Source: Actinokineospora sp. NBRC 105648 (GTDB lineage Bacteria; Actinomycetota; Actinomycetes; Mycobacteriales; Pseudonocardiaceae). From it: a DNA stretch of 64,000 nucleotides. Below the pieces are notes generated by a model. The model did no database searches and was not told where the DNA came from. It saw only the letters and a list, made by a program, of their open reading frames with translations. A program made the position numbers and the translations under genes. Shown one piece after another: positions 8,257-17,485 of the stretch (position 1 is the stretch's first letter; each line of letters begins with the position of its first letter). The DNA lies in the NCBI RefSeq assembly GCF_030269645.1, contig NZ_BSTR01000005.1, positions 120,601-184,600 of the forward strand, in the 5' to 3' direction.

Positions 8257-9272
8257 CCCTGGGTTGGACAGACCTCCCCACCCCCGTCCGCTCCGCGATC
8301 ACCGACCGCTGCGGCACGGTCGCCGGAGTCGGCTACCCGGGTTCCGGCAAGCCAGCGCACCTCACCGCGACCCTGCACACCCCGGACGGCACGGTCTTCT
8401 GCGAGGGCGCGCACCACACCAGTCCCCGCTACCGCGACGTCCAGCACGCGGTACTGGTCAGCGGCCAACTACCCTCGTGCGCGCCCACCCTGCACTGGAC
8501 GGTAGCTGTCGACGGATGGTTGGTGGTCGGGCAAGAACACATCCCCGGACAACACGCGAACCTCTCCCCCGGCTCGGCAGATCTACCAGCCGTGGTCAAG
8601 ACCGTCACCACCATGGCGCGTCAGTGCTCCCTAGCCATCCCACCCCTCGACGAACACTGGTCCCGCCTCTCCGCATGGCGACGCCTACAGCACGCAGGAC
8701 TGGCTGGAGCAGCAACCGACCACTACCTCGAGTGGGAAGACCGAGCAGTCGAGGCTGTCGGGGGCAACTACCTGCTGCACACAGCACTAGACAGCCGGAA
8801 CATCTTGGTGGACGAGCAAGTCCGGGTAGTCGGATGGACACAGGCCCGGCGAGGTGCTGCCTGGGTTGACCGAGCGTTCTTAGCGCTCAACCTGATCGCA
8901 GCCGGCCACCGCCCAGCCGAGGCTGAGGGGTTGGTCGGGCCGCTCCCCTCAGATAGCACTACCGCGTTCACCGTCGCCATCTTGGGCATTTCCACCTACC
9001 TAGAACACACCGACCCCCTCCCCCACCGCGTGGCTCTTACCGACGCAGCCCAAGCATGGGTGAACAGCCGGCTGGCGAGCCCATCTGTGCCCGAAGCCGA
9101 TCGCCACTGCTATCCGCACCGCGACACCGGCTTCCGACGGGCGAACCCCACCGAACTTGTCTCGTTGCGCGCCCACCCGTTGTCTGTGGTCCCCGAGACG
9201 AACAGATCAGACGCGGGCACGCCGAGTTGGCTCGGCGCGACAATACCCCCGCTCGAAGGGGGTATTGTTTAA
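8253..9272 (+). CDS. APH-fold protein lacking catalytic aspartates (putative pseudokinase)
   Basis: The 339-residue protein has the overall layout of the aminoglycoside/choline phosphotransferase (APH) family. The brace/catalytic segment is LLHTALDSRNILVDEQVRVV followed by GWTQARRGAAWVDRAFL. In active relatives this region reads H-x-D-x4-N and then a metal-binding D (V-D-W). Here the catalytic-loop Asp is Ala (HTA) and the metal-binding Asp is Gly (VGW), so phosphotransfer is unlikely. Start ATG 8253 overlaps the upstream stop (ATGA). The final codons and stop lie inside a stem-loop at 9240-9268. A decayed fragment of a close paralogue lies at 10578-10697. Role unknown; possibly ligand sensing or scaffolding together with the upstream small protein. 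Confidence 0.7.
   Translation: MTLGWTDLPTPVRSAITDRCGTVAGVGYPGSGKPAHLTATLHTPDGTVFCEGAHHTSPRYRDVQHAVLVSGQLPSCAPTLHWTVAVDGWLVVGQEHIPGQHANLSPGSADLPAVVKTVTTMARQCSLAIPPLDEHWSRLSAWRRLQHAGLAGAATDHYLEWEDRAVEAVGGNYLLHTALDSRNILVDEQVRVVGWTQARRGAAWVDRAFLALNLIAAGHRPAEAEGLVGPLPSDSTTAFTVAILGISTYLEHTDPLPHRVALTDAAQAWVNSRLASPSVPEADRHCYPHRDTGFRRANPTELVSLRAHPLSVVPETNRSDAGTPSWLGATIPPLEGGIV
9240..9268. terminator. Stem-loop spanning the stop codon of the APH-like gene
   Basis: A perfect 11-bp inverted repeat, ACAATACCCCC / GGGGGTATTGT, with a 7-base loop (9251-9257) is followed by TTT. It overlaps the last sense codons of the APH-like gene and ends 28 bases before the start of the HTH gene. It can act as an intrinsic terminator for the first gene. 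Because it abuts a toxin-antitoxin-like module it could equally be that module's operator. Confidence 0.6.
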
Positions 9273-9296
9273 GTATCCGCTGGTGAGGAGGTGCGC

Positions 9297-9989
9297 GTGG
9301 TCGATCAGATCCCAGGCTGGATGTCGGTGCCGGAGGCTGCGGGCCACCTTCGGGTGTCTCCCGCCCAGGTGCGCGACCTGGCCAAGGCGGGCCAGTTGAC
9401 GACGATCAAGCCCGGTAGGTCTCTGCTGGTCAGCTCCGACTCCGTCTTCCGCCGCGCCGCGGCGAACCCCGCGCCCGGCAGGCCGCTGGCGCCCAAGGCC
9501 GCGTGGACGGTGCTGCTGCTAGCCTCCGGGGAATCCCTGCCCTGGAAGATCCCTTCCTCCGAGAAGGTCCGCCTCGCGCGATTCGTCCAGCGTCCGCTGC
9601 AGGAGTGGCCGAGGCTGTTCGGCAGGCGCGCCGACATCATCAGGGCGCGCATTCCCGATGCGCTACGGCAACGCGTCCAGGCCCAGCCTGGAGTCGCACT
9701 CGGCGGAATCGGTGCCGGCTCCCGACACGGTGCGAATCTGGTCGTGTCCAGCGCGGACTCGGTGGAGTTGTACCTCACCTCCGATGCGCACGTGGCATTG
9801 CGCGAACGCGGGGGAATCGGCTGGGATTCCGCCTCACCCAACGCGGTACTGAGGGTAGTGGGCGTACCTCTCGATGAGGTCTTCTCCGCCGGGGTGGTTC
9901 CTCTCGCAGCCGCCGCCGCGGACTTGCTTGACCAAGGCGACGACCGATCCCAACGTGCCGCAGCCGAATTGTTGAAGCGGGACCGTTAG
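9297..9989 (+). CDS. HTH protein of an AbiE-like two-gene module (antitoxin candidate)
   Basis: The 230-residue protein begins with a MerR/excisionase-type helix-turn-helix (MSVPEAAGHLRVSPAQVRDL, then LTTIKPGRSLLVSSDS). It ends in a longer domain whose blocks GRPLAPKAAWTVLLLASGE, VALGGIGAGSRHGANLV, ELYLTSDAHVALRERGG and NAVLRVVGVP match a conserved actinomycete family usually followed by an AbiEii-like nucleotidyltransferase. GTG 9297 is chosen because GAGGAG lies 6 bases upstream; GTG 9291 would leave no spacing. The expected partner directly downstream is decayed. The family pairing is from memory; the antitoxin role is inference. Confidence 0.6.
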   Translation: MVDQIPGWMSVPEAAGHLRVSPAQVRDLAKAGQLTTIKPGRSLLVSSDSVFRRAAANPAPGRPLAPKAAWTVLLLASGESLPWKIPSSEKVRLARFVQRPLQEWPRLFGRRADIIRARIPDALRQRVQAQPGVALGGIGAGSRHGANLVVSSADSVELYLTSDAHVALRERGGIGWDSASPNAVLRVVGVPLDEVFSAGVVPLAAAAADLLDQGDDRSQRAAAELLKRDR

Positions 9990-10000
9990 CCTGTTCGCCC

Positions 10001-10547
10001 ATGACGATCAACCAATGGTCTGCGCTACCGGTTCTCGGCAGCGCAGACTTGCCCCTGGGCGATGACAGTACATCGACCAAGCGGGGCAATCGGTCGACGA
10101 ACTCGCCCCTACTCTCGGGACAGACCACCGCCGGACCTGACAACCACTCCCCCTGGGGAAACGATCTGCGTATTCGGCGGCAAAGAGGCATTGGAGCATC
10201 GAGTGGTAGTTCATGCGTCATCTGGCACGCGAGCCGCGGATGTAGTGCTGCCCGACCTCGCCCGAGCACTCAAAATCAAGGCTGCCGCCTACTCCACCGA
10301 GCACAGGTCGAAGCCTGCGAAGGCTTTCCATTCCAGACACTTGAGCGACCTGACCTTCCTGGTTTCACTAGTCCGTGACCTCAATGGCGTAATGGACGAT
10401 CTCGGACCCGCACCGGAGGAGGGCCATCTGGCACTGGCCAACGTGCTCGACGATCCTCATCATCACGCTTGGCTGGCGGCGGGACATGCGACGGAAGACG
10501 CTTTCCTGATCTGGGAAGTGCTGCGCACACGAGGCGGCCGGCGTTAG
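10001..10547 (+). pseudogene. Decayed nucleotidyltransferase (AbiEii-like toxin partner)
   Basis: After an 11-base gap from the HTH gene an ATG at 10001 opens MTINQWSALPVLGSAD, which resembles the N-terminus expected for the nucleotidyltransferase partner, but the frame then loses similarity. The C-terminal part is readable in another frame up to 10547, with blocks FGGKEALEHRVVVHASSGTR, ALKIKAAAYSTEHRSKP and RHLSDLTFLVSLVRDL, typical of the family's distal half. The central region that should carry the G-S-x10-D-x-D nucleotidyl-transfer motif is missing. Internal deletion plus frameshift is the simplest reading. The HTH gene is therefore likely an orphan antitoxin. Confidence 0.6.
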
Positions 10548-10577
10548 CAGGTACGACTGCACCGGCGGCTCGGGTCG

Positions 10578-10697
10578 CAGCTTCGGCACGCGAAGCTGGT
10601 TGGAACAACGACCGAACCACCACCCCGAGCAGGACAACTCAGTCGAGGCCGTCAGCAGCGACTGCCTGCTGCACACTGCGCTGAACAGGCGCAACGC
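10578..10697 (+). pseudogene. Fragment of a second APH-like gene
   Basis: About 120 bases align by eye with the internal part of the APH-like gene (roughly 8680-8800). Both contain CAGTCGAGGC followed by C-TGCCTGCTGCACAC-type sequence. The encoded tail reads SVEAVSSDCLLHTALNRRN, against AVEAVGGNYLLHTALDSRN in the intact gene. A two-base gap destroys the frame. It has no start or stop of its own. Both copies carry the degenerate HTAL motif, so the catalytic loss predates the duplication. Confidence 0.6.
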
Positions 10698-10790
10698 TGG
10701 CAGGCTGGCGTTGGCCCGGTCGAGAGTGTGTCCGGCATTTACTTCTCCAGGCTGACGTCGGCGCATCCCCGACCAGGGCACACTGGGCTG

Positions 10791-11288
10791 GTGAGCGAGA
10801 CGGAGTGGCGGTTGCGGGCGCCCGCGAACCTGGTCAGCAAGCGGGCGGTTCTGCAGTGGACACTGCAGGCGGCGATCTTCTGGGTGATCGTGGTGGTCGG
10901 TCAGCTGATCGCGGTCGTCCTCGCCGACGACCCGCCCGGGTGGCTGCGGGTAACGCTCGTGGTGTCGATCGTCGTGGGGGTCGTGCACGCGCTGGTGATG
11001 CCGCAGTGGCGCTACCGGGTCCACCGCTGGGAGACCACCGGTGACGCCGTGTTCACGCGCAGCGGGTGGATCACTCAAGAGTGGCGGTTGGCGCCGATCT
11101 CGCGGATACAGACCGTGGACACCGAGCGGGGGCCGTTGCAGCAGCTGTTGAAGCTGTCCACCGTCACCGTGACCACCGCGTCCGCGCAGGGTCCGGTGAA
11201 GATCGAGGGTCTGGACGCCGACGTTGCCGCGCGGGTCGTGGACACCCTCGCCGCCACCACGCAGGCCACGCCCGGGGACGCGACGTGA
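10791..11288 (+). CDS. YdbS-like PH-domain membrane protein (bPH2)
   Basis: A 165-residue protein with two hydrophobic segments (WTLQAAIFWVIVVVGQLIAV and LRVTLVVSIVVGVVHALVM) followed by a bacterial PH-like domain (bPH2/DUF304): YRVHRWETTGDAVFTRSGWI, then RLAPISRIQTVDTERGPLQQ. The PISRIQTVD block is the hallmark of the YdbS family. GTG 10791 is the likely start. The stop overlaps the next start as GTGA, so the pair is translationally coupled, as for ydbS-ydbT in Bacillus, whose products influence bacteriocin resistance and envelope functions. Confidence 0.8.
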   Translation: MSETEWRLRAPANLVSKRAVLQWTLQAAIFWVIVVVGQLIAVVLADDPPGWLRVTLVVSIVVGVVHALVMPQWRYRVHRWETTGDAVFTRSGWITQEWRLAPISRIQTVDTERGPLQQLLKLSTVTVTTASAQGPVKIEGLDADVAARVVDTLAATTQATPGDAT

Positions 11289-12778
11289 GTGCGCTGCCCG
11301 TCGCGCCGGAGCTCGTCGAGCCCGTGTCGGAGTGGGGCAGGCTGGACCCGCGCATGATCATCGTGCGGCCGCTCAACGAGCTGCTCGGCCTGCTGCCCGC
11401 GCTGTTCGCGCTGGTGTTCCTGGGCAACGTGGAGACCTGGCGGGTCGTGGCCAGCGTCGGCGCGGTCGTCTTCGTCGTCAGCTACGGCCTGTTCTCTTGG
11501 CTCACCACCAAATACCGCATCACGGACAACCGGGTCGAGTTGCACAAGGGCGTTGTCTTCCGCCAAAAGCGCTCTATCCCGCGTGACCGAATCCGCACGG
11601 TAGACCTAACAGCCAAGTTGGGGCACCGACTGTTCGGGCTGTCCGCAGTGCGGGTAGGGACTGGGCAACAAGAGCGCGGCGCGGGCGAGGGGGCCTTGGT
11701 ACTCGATGCGGTCACCTCCGCTGAGGCAGACCGGTTGCGGCAAGTGCTCCTGCACCGGGCGCAAACCTCGGTAGTGCAAGAGCGTGACGACGGCACCACG
11801 ATCGCCGCACTGGACAACCGTTGGTACCGGTACGCGCCTCTTACGCTGTCCGGACTGCTAAGCATCGGCGTGGTGGTCGGGTTCGGGATGAACCTGGCGC
11901 ACGAGGTGAACCTGCGCTTCTCCGAGGTCGGGATCCTCCGCGCGGTGTTCGGGTGGTTGAGCACGGCTCCGCTGACCACGATCATCCCGGTGGTCGCGGG
12001 ACTGATCATCGTGCTGTCGGTGATCGCGTCGCTGGTGGGCTACCTTTTGCAGAACCACGGGTACCGGCTGAGCAGGCACGCCAACGGGACCGTGCACGTG
12101 AGCCGCGGGTTGCTGACCACCCGGTCGGTGTCCATCGAGGAGAAGCGGCTTCGAGGGGTGTCGCTGTATGAGCCGATCCTGCTGCGCTCCGGTGGTGGCG
12201 CTCGGCTGAGCGCGGTGACTACGGGATTGACCAAGGGGAGCAACAGCAGCCTCTTACTCCCACCAGCCCCGCGCAGCGAGGCGGACCGGGTAGCAGCGGA
12301 GGTACTCGGCGACTCACCTATTACTGCTTCCCTTACCGCACATCCGGTGCGCGCGCGTTCCCGCCGCTTGACCCGTGCGATCGTGCCTACGGTGGCTCTT
12401 ACCGGAATCCTGTTGATCCTGACTCTTACGGCTGGTTGGCCCGAATGGTTGTGGGTTCTCGCGGCGGTGCTGGTTCCGGCGTTCGTCCTGGTTGGACTGG
12501 ATCGGTATCGGAATCTTGGGCACGCGCTGACTGATCGGTACCTGGTGGCCCGGTCCGGCTCACTCACCCGACGCACGGTGGCTTTGCAGCGGAGCGGGAT
12601 CATCGGGTGGAAGCTGAGGCGAACGCTGTTCCAGCGGCGGGCGGGAGTGTTCACGCTCACCGCGATCACTGCGGCTGGGAGTGGGGGGTACCGGGTGCTG
12701 GACGTTGGAGAGGGGGCTGGGGTGGAGCTGGCCGACTTGGCTGTGCCTGGGTTGTTGGGGCAGTTCTTGGAGCGGTGA
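11285..12778 (+). CDS. YdbT-like PH-domain membrane protein
   Basis: The 497-residue membrane protein carries successive bPH2 units, each behind a pair of membrane segments. Diagnostic blocks are YRITDNRVELHKGVVFRQKR with SIPRDRIRTVDLTAKLGHRL (~residues 75-115), YRLSRHANGTVHVSRGLLTT, and ALTDRYLVARSGSLTRRTVA with ALQRSGIIGWKLRRTLFQRR near the C-terminus. This matches the YdbT partner of YdbS. GTG 11285 overlaps the upstream stop codon. It probably forms a membrane complex with the preceding gene product; exact function in actinomycetes is not established. It is followed by a very long inverted repeat. Confidence 0.8.
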   Translation: MSALPVAPELVEPVSEWGRLDPRMIIVRPLNELLGLLPALFALVFLGNVETWRVVASVGAVVFVVSYGLFSWLTTKYRITDNRVELHKGVVFRQKRSIPRDRIRTVDLTAKLGHRLFGLSAVRVGTGQQERGAGEGALVLDAVTSAEADRLRQVLLHRAQTSVVQERDDGTTIAALDNRWYRYAPLTLSGLLSIGVVVGFGMNLAHEVNLRFSEVGILRAVFGWLSTAPLTTIIPVVAGLIIVLSVIASLVGYLLQNHGYRLSRHANGTVHVSRGLLTTRSVSIEEKRLRGVSLYEPILLRSGGGARLSAVTTGLTKGSNSSLLLPPAPRSEADRVAAEVLGDSPITASLTAHPVRARSRRLTRAIVPTVALTGILLILTLTAGWPEWLWVLAAVLVPAFVLVGLDRYRNLGHALTDRYLVARSGSLTRRTVALQRSGIIGWKLRRTLFQRRAGVFTLTAITAAGSGGYRVLDVGEGAGVELADLAVPGLLGQFLER

Positions 12779-13095
12779 CTGGGGGTTCCTGCCCTGCCCA
12801 CCCGAGGGGTGACCGCGCCCCCCACCATCGTGCTGGATTGGGTGGAGTGGCTTTGTTTGGGGAGAAAAGAGGCGCTAGCCTGACCGAGGCGGTGGGTATC
12901 CCTTTCCCACCCGCTCTACCCACTGCGCCTCTTTTCTTAGGGGCCCCAAACAAAGCCACTCCACCCAATCCAGCCATCCGCTGGAACTGACCCGCGCCAC
13001 AAATCCAGCAGGAACCCCAGCGGGACAGGGCAGGGCGGCCGGAGTTCGCAGGGTGCGCGAGGGCTTGCGGAGTCTGGGCTGGAAGAACAGCGGCG
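12779..13095. repeat. Long imperfect inverted repeat between convergent genes
   Basis: The 317-base convergent gap holds arms at 12833-12875 and 12925-12973. They pair over about 43 bases, with the only gap being six extra bases (GGGGCC context, 12939-12944) in the right arm. The ~49-base loop contains its own hairpin (GCGGTGGG near 12889, CCCACCCGC near 12906). A further outer pair, TGGGG-GTTCCTGC near 12780 and GCAGGAACCCCA near 13008, extends the symmetry. It may be a bidirectional terminator, a MITE-like element, or the source of a highly structured RNA. No open reading frame here is convincing. Confidence 0.75.
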
Positions 13096-14574
13096 TTAGT
13101 CCACCGGCCAGGTGTGTACGGGTTCGTTGGTGTGCATGTGCTTGGTGTACTCGAGGACCATCGCCCGTAGGGCCTGCTCGCGGTTGACCGAGGTGGACTC
13201 CTCCAACGAGCGCACCGTCTCCACCTGCCAGGTGGCGCCGTTGCGGCCGGTGATGCACCTCTGCTCGATGATCCCCAGCAATCGGTCGCGGTCTGCCGCC
13301 GCTACTCCCCACGCGTCCAGGCCCTCGTACGCAAGGGGCAGCAGACGGCGCAAGACCAGTTCCGTGGCGGGGACCTCCCCCACACCCGGCCAATAAACGC
13401 GGGCCTCTATGCCGTTCCGGGAAGCGGCGTGGAAGTTGTCCTCGGCGGCGGAGAAGCTCATTTGCGTCCACAGCGGACGGTCCTGGTCGGCCAGGGCCCG
13501 GACCAGTCCGAAGTAGAGGGCGCCGTTGGCCATGGTGTCGACCACCGACGGGCCCGCGGGCAGCACGCGGTTCTCCACCCGTACGTGGGGCCTGCCGTTG
13601 ACGACGTCGTAGATCGGGCGGTTCCAACGGTAGATCGTGCCGTTGTGCAGACGCAGTTCGTGCAGTTCCGGGATGTCGCCGCGCGCGTAGACCTCGGCTG
13701 GGTCCTCGTCGTCGGTCAGTGGGAGCAGCGCCGAGTAGTACTGCGCGTTCTCCTCGAACAGGTCGAAGATCGAGGTGATCCACCGGTCCCCGAACCACAC
13801 CCGGGGCCGGACGCCCTGAGCCTTCAGCTCGTCCGGGCGCGTGTCCGTGGCCTGCTCGAACAGGGCCACCCGGGTCTCGGCCCACAGCTGCTTGCCGAAC
13901 AGGTACGGCGCGTTCGCCCCCAGCGCGACCTGGATGCCCGCGATCACCTGGCTGGCGTTCCAGAACCGCGCGAACTCCTCGGGCGCGACCTGCAGGTGGT
14001 ACTGCACGCTCGTGCAGGCGCTCTCCGGGGCGATGGAGTCGGCCGAGGTGACCAGGCGTTCGGCGCCGCCGATGTTGATCTCCAGGTCCTCGCCCCTGGC
14101 CGCCAGGACCTGCTCGTCGAGCAGCTTGTAGCGGGGGTTGGCCGACAGGGTGGCACTGGTGACGTGCTCGCGGCGCAGCGAGGGCAGGATGCCGACCATG
14201 GCGATGTGCGCGTCCACCTTGGCCGCCTTGGCCTCGGCCTCGTTCAGGTCGGCGCGGACCAGCTCCTCGAACCGGGCCAGGCCGTCCGGGCCGAGGCGCT
14301 GCGGGGGCAGGTTGATCTCGATGTTGAACCGGCCCAGCTCGGTCTGGAACGCCTCGTCGGAGATGGCGGCCAGGACCTGGGCGTTGCGCATCGCCGGGTC
14401 GCCCGCGGCGTCGATCAGGTTGAGCTCGATCTCCAGGCCCGCCATCGGGCGGTCGGCCTCGAACTTGGACTCGGCCAGCATCTGGGCGAAGACGTCCAGG
14501 CAGCGCCGGACCTTCTGCCGGAACCGCTGGCGGTCGGCCCGGGTGAACACCGTCGACTCCACGTCCTTGCCCAT
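13096..14574 (-). CDS. Glutamate-cysteine ligase family protein
   Basis: A 492-residue soluble protein of the carboxylate-amine ligase type. Diagnostic blocks are GLEIELNLID (~residues 46-55), FNIEINLPPQ, SVQYHLQV, NGTIYRWNRPIYDV and HVRVENRVLPAGPSVVD; the last is the common actinobacterial signature of these proteins. Members join glutamate to an amine or cysteine with ATP. Because this group makes mycothiol, the biological product may be something other than classical glutathione. Start ATG 14574 has only a weak ribosome binding site. It follows the HerA-like NTPase on the same strand after a 62-base gap and may be co-transcribed with it. Confidence 0.8.
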   Translation of the reverse strand: MGKDVESTVFTRADRQRFRQKVRRCLDVFAQMLAESKFEADRPMAGLEIELNLIDAAGDPAMRNAQVLAAISDEAFQTELGRFNIEINLPPQRLGPDGLARFEELVRADLNEAEAKAAKVDAHIAMVGILPSLRREHVTSATLSANPRYKLLDEQVLAARGEDLEINIGGAERLVTSADSIAPESACTSVQYHLQVAPEEFARFWNASQVIAGIQVALGANAPYLFGKQLWAETRVALFEQATDTRPDELKAQGVRPRVWFGDRWITSIFDLFEENAQYYSALLPLTDDEDPAEVYARGDIPELHELRLHNGTIYRWNRPIYDVVNGRPHVRVENRVLPAGPSVVDTMANGALYFGLVRALADQDRPLWTQMSFSAAEDNFHAASRNGIEARVYWPGVGEVPATELVLRRLLPLAYEGLDAWGVAAADRDRLLGIIEQRCITGRNGATWQVETVRSLEESTSVNREQALRAMVLEYTKHMHTNEPVHTWPVD

Positions 14575-14636
14575 GTGGACAAGGGTGATCCATCGCGGAC
14601 CGAACCGCCACAGGGCCTACTCCGACTGGCCCAAGC

Positions 14637-16184
<1,548 letters not shown>

Positions 16185-16277
16185 GTGCGTCTCCCTCACC
16201 CCGTTTGACCAGGCCGAAGCCTAGTCGAATCCGACACACGCGCAGGTTATGCGACCGGTCAGACTAAGCTCGCCCAG

Positions 16278-16886
16278 GTGACCGACCGCCTGGTATGGAT
16301 CGACTGCGAGATGACGGGGCTCGATCTGGGCAAGGACGCCCTGATCGAGATCGCGGCCCTGGTCACCGACTCCGAGCTCAACATCCTCGGCGACGGCGTG
16401 GACCTGGTGATCCACGCGGGCGATCAGCAGCTCGCGGACATGCCCGAGGTCGTCCGCGAGATGCACGCCCGCTCCGGTCTCACCGAGGAGGTCCGCGCCT
16501 CCGCGCTGACCATCGCCGAGGCCGAGCAGCAGGTGCTGGACTACGTCCGCGCCTGGGTGCCCGAGGTCCGCACCGCGCCGCTGTGCGGCAACTCGATCGC
16601 CACCGACCGCGGCTTCATCGCCCGCGACATGCCCGCCCTCGACGGCCACCTGCACTACCGGATGGTCGACGTGTCCTCGATCAAGGAACTGTGCAGGCGC
16701 TGGTACCCGCGGATCTACTACGCGCAGCCGGACAAGGGCCTGGCCCACCGCGCGCTGGCCGACATCCGCGAGTCGATCCGGGAGCTGCGGTACTACCGGG
16801 GAACAGCGTTCGTCGCGCAGCCCGGCCCTAGCACTGAGCAGGCGAAAGCCGTCGCCGAGGCCGTGCTGCACCCCCCGACCGCCTAA
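16278..16886 (+). CDS. orn: Oligoribonuclease
   Basis: This 202-residue DEDDh 3'-5' exonuclease degrades 2-5-nt RNAs and pGpG to mononucleotides in the cytoplasm. Visible catalytic motifs are Exo[11 protein letters not shown], ExoII around [16 protein letters not shown], and Exo[15 protein letters not shown] (His and Asp). Length fits the family. The start is GTG 16278. A TAAGCT hexamer at 16265-16270 could be a -10 element giving a leaderless message. The gene sits next to a HerA-like NTPase and is followed by tRNA-His, an arrangement familiar from actinomycete chromosomes. Confidence 0.97.
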   Translation: MTDRLVWIDCEMTGLDLGKDALIEIAALVTDSELNILGDGVDLVIHAGDQQLADMPEVVREMHARSGLTEEVRASALTIAEAEQQVLDYVRAWVPEVRTAPLCGNSIATDRGFIARDMPALDGHLHYRMVDVSSIKELCRRWYPRIYYAQPDKGLAHRALADIRESIRELRYYRGTAFVAQPGPSTEQAKAVAEAVLHPPTA

Positions 16887-16959
16887 CCGGTTTCAGGTAG
16901 CCGACACCGACGCGCTACGATGTTCAAGCGCTGCGGGCCGAAACGCTCGCGGCGACGAT

Positions 16960-17033
16960 GGTGGGTGTAGCTCAGCTGGTAGAGCACCTGGTTGTGGTCC
17001 AGGATGCCGCGGGTTCAAGTCCCGTCACTCACC
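16960..17033 (+). tRNA. tRNA-His (GTG)
   Basis: The cloverleaf is complete: acceptor GTGGGTG/CACTCAC, D arm GCTCAGCTGGTAGAGC, anticodon stem CCTGG/CCAGG with loop TTGTGGT (anticodon GTG), and T arm CGGGTTCAAGTCCCG. The extra G at 16960 pairs with the discriminator C at 17033, giving the encoded G-1:C73 identity pair typical of bacterial tRNA-His. CCA is not encoded. Confidence 0.97.
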
Positions 17034-17037
17034 CGGC

Positions 17038-17085
17038 CGAAGGCCGACCTGTGTTCGCGGAGTGCGCGAACCGGGTCGGCCTTCG
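17038..17085 (+). terminator. Nested stem-loop terminator after tRNA-His
   Basis: Perfect 12-bp arms, CGAAGGCCGACC (17038-17049) and GGTCGGCCTTCG (17074-17085), enclose a second perfect hairpin, GTTCGCG-N5-CGCGAAC. It begins five bases after the tRNA and fits a strong factor-independent terminator. Confidence 0.8.
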
Positions 17086-17485
17086 TCATTCCCGGGGGGC
17101 CGAGCCCCTCGGACCCCCCACGGTGCGATCGGCTACGGACCCAGCGTGGCTGGGTGGGCTCGCTGGGCCTTCGGCCTTCGCACCGGGGGCTCGCTCACGG
17201 CTTCGCCGATCGCATCGGGCAGGGGCTATCGGGTCGGGTGGGGGCTGTTTTCTCGTTTTTTTCGTCGTGTTGGGTGTTGGGGTGTGTTCGGTCTGCGGGG
17301 CGGGGTGTCCGTTATATGGGCTGGTGGGCGTATCTGAAGGGGACAGGTGAGGGGTTTTCGGGCGTAGCGGGCGGGGTGGTCTGGTAAGTGGGGACGCTGG
17401 TTGACCCCTGTTCACCAGAGTCATGAACTCTTTACTTTTCGGGGGTCACCGGGTCGAGGGCCCCGGTGCGGAAGGAGAGTCCCGA
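17086..17485. other. Gene-free spacer with upstream region of the protease gene
   Basis: I find no supportable gene here. The stretch is G/T-biased on the plus strand after ~17225, including a run of T around 17250-17262. The last 100 bases presumably hold the protease promoter; I see no clear -35/-10 pair. Confidence 0.4.

Noticed and set aside
12833-12973. CRISPR-like repeat
   Set aside because: There are only two arms, in inverted orientation, with no spacer series; no CRISPR array or cas gene was seen anywhere in the window.
17225-17300. T-rich stretch as a promoter or small RNA
   Set aside because: No paired -35/-10 or hairpin could be identified with any confidence.
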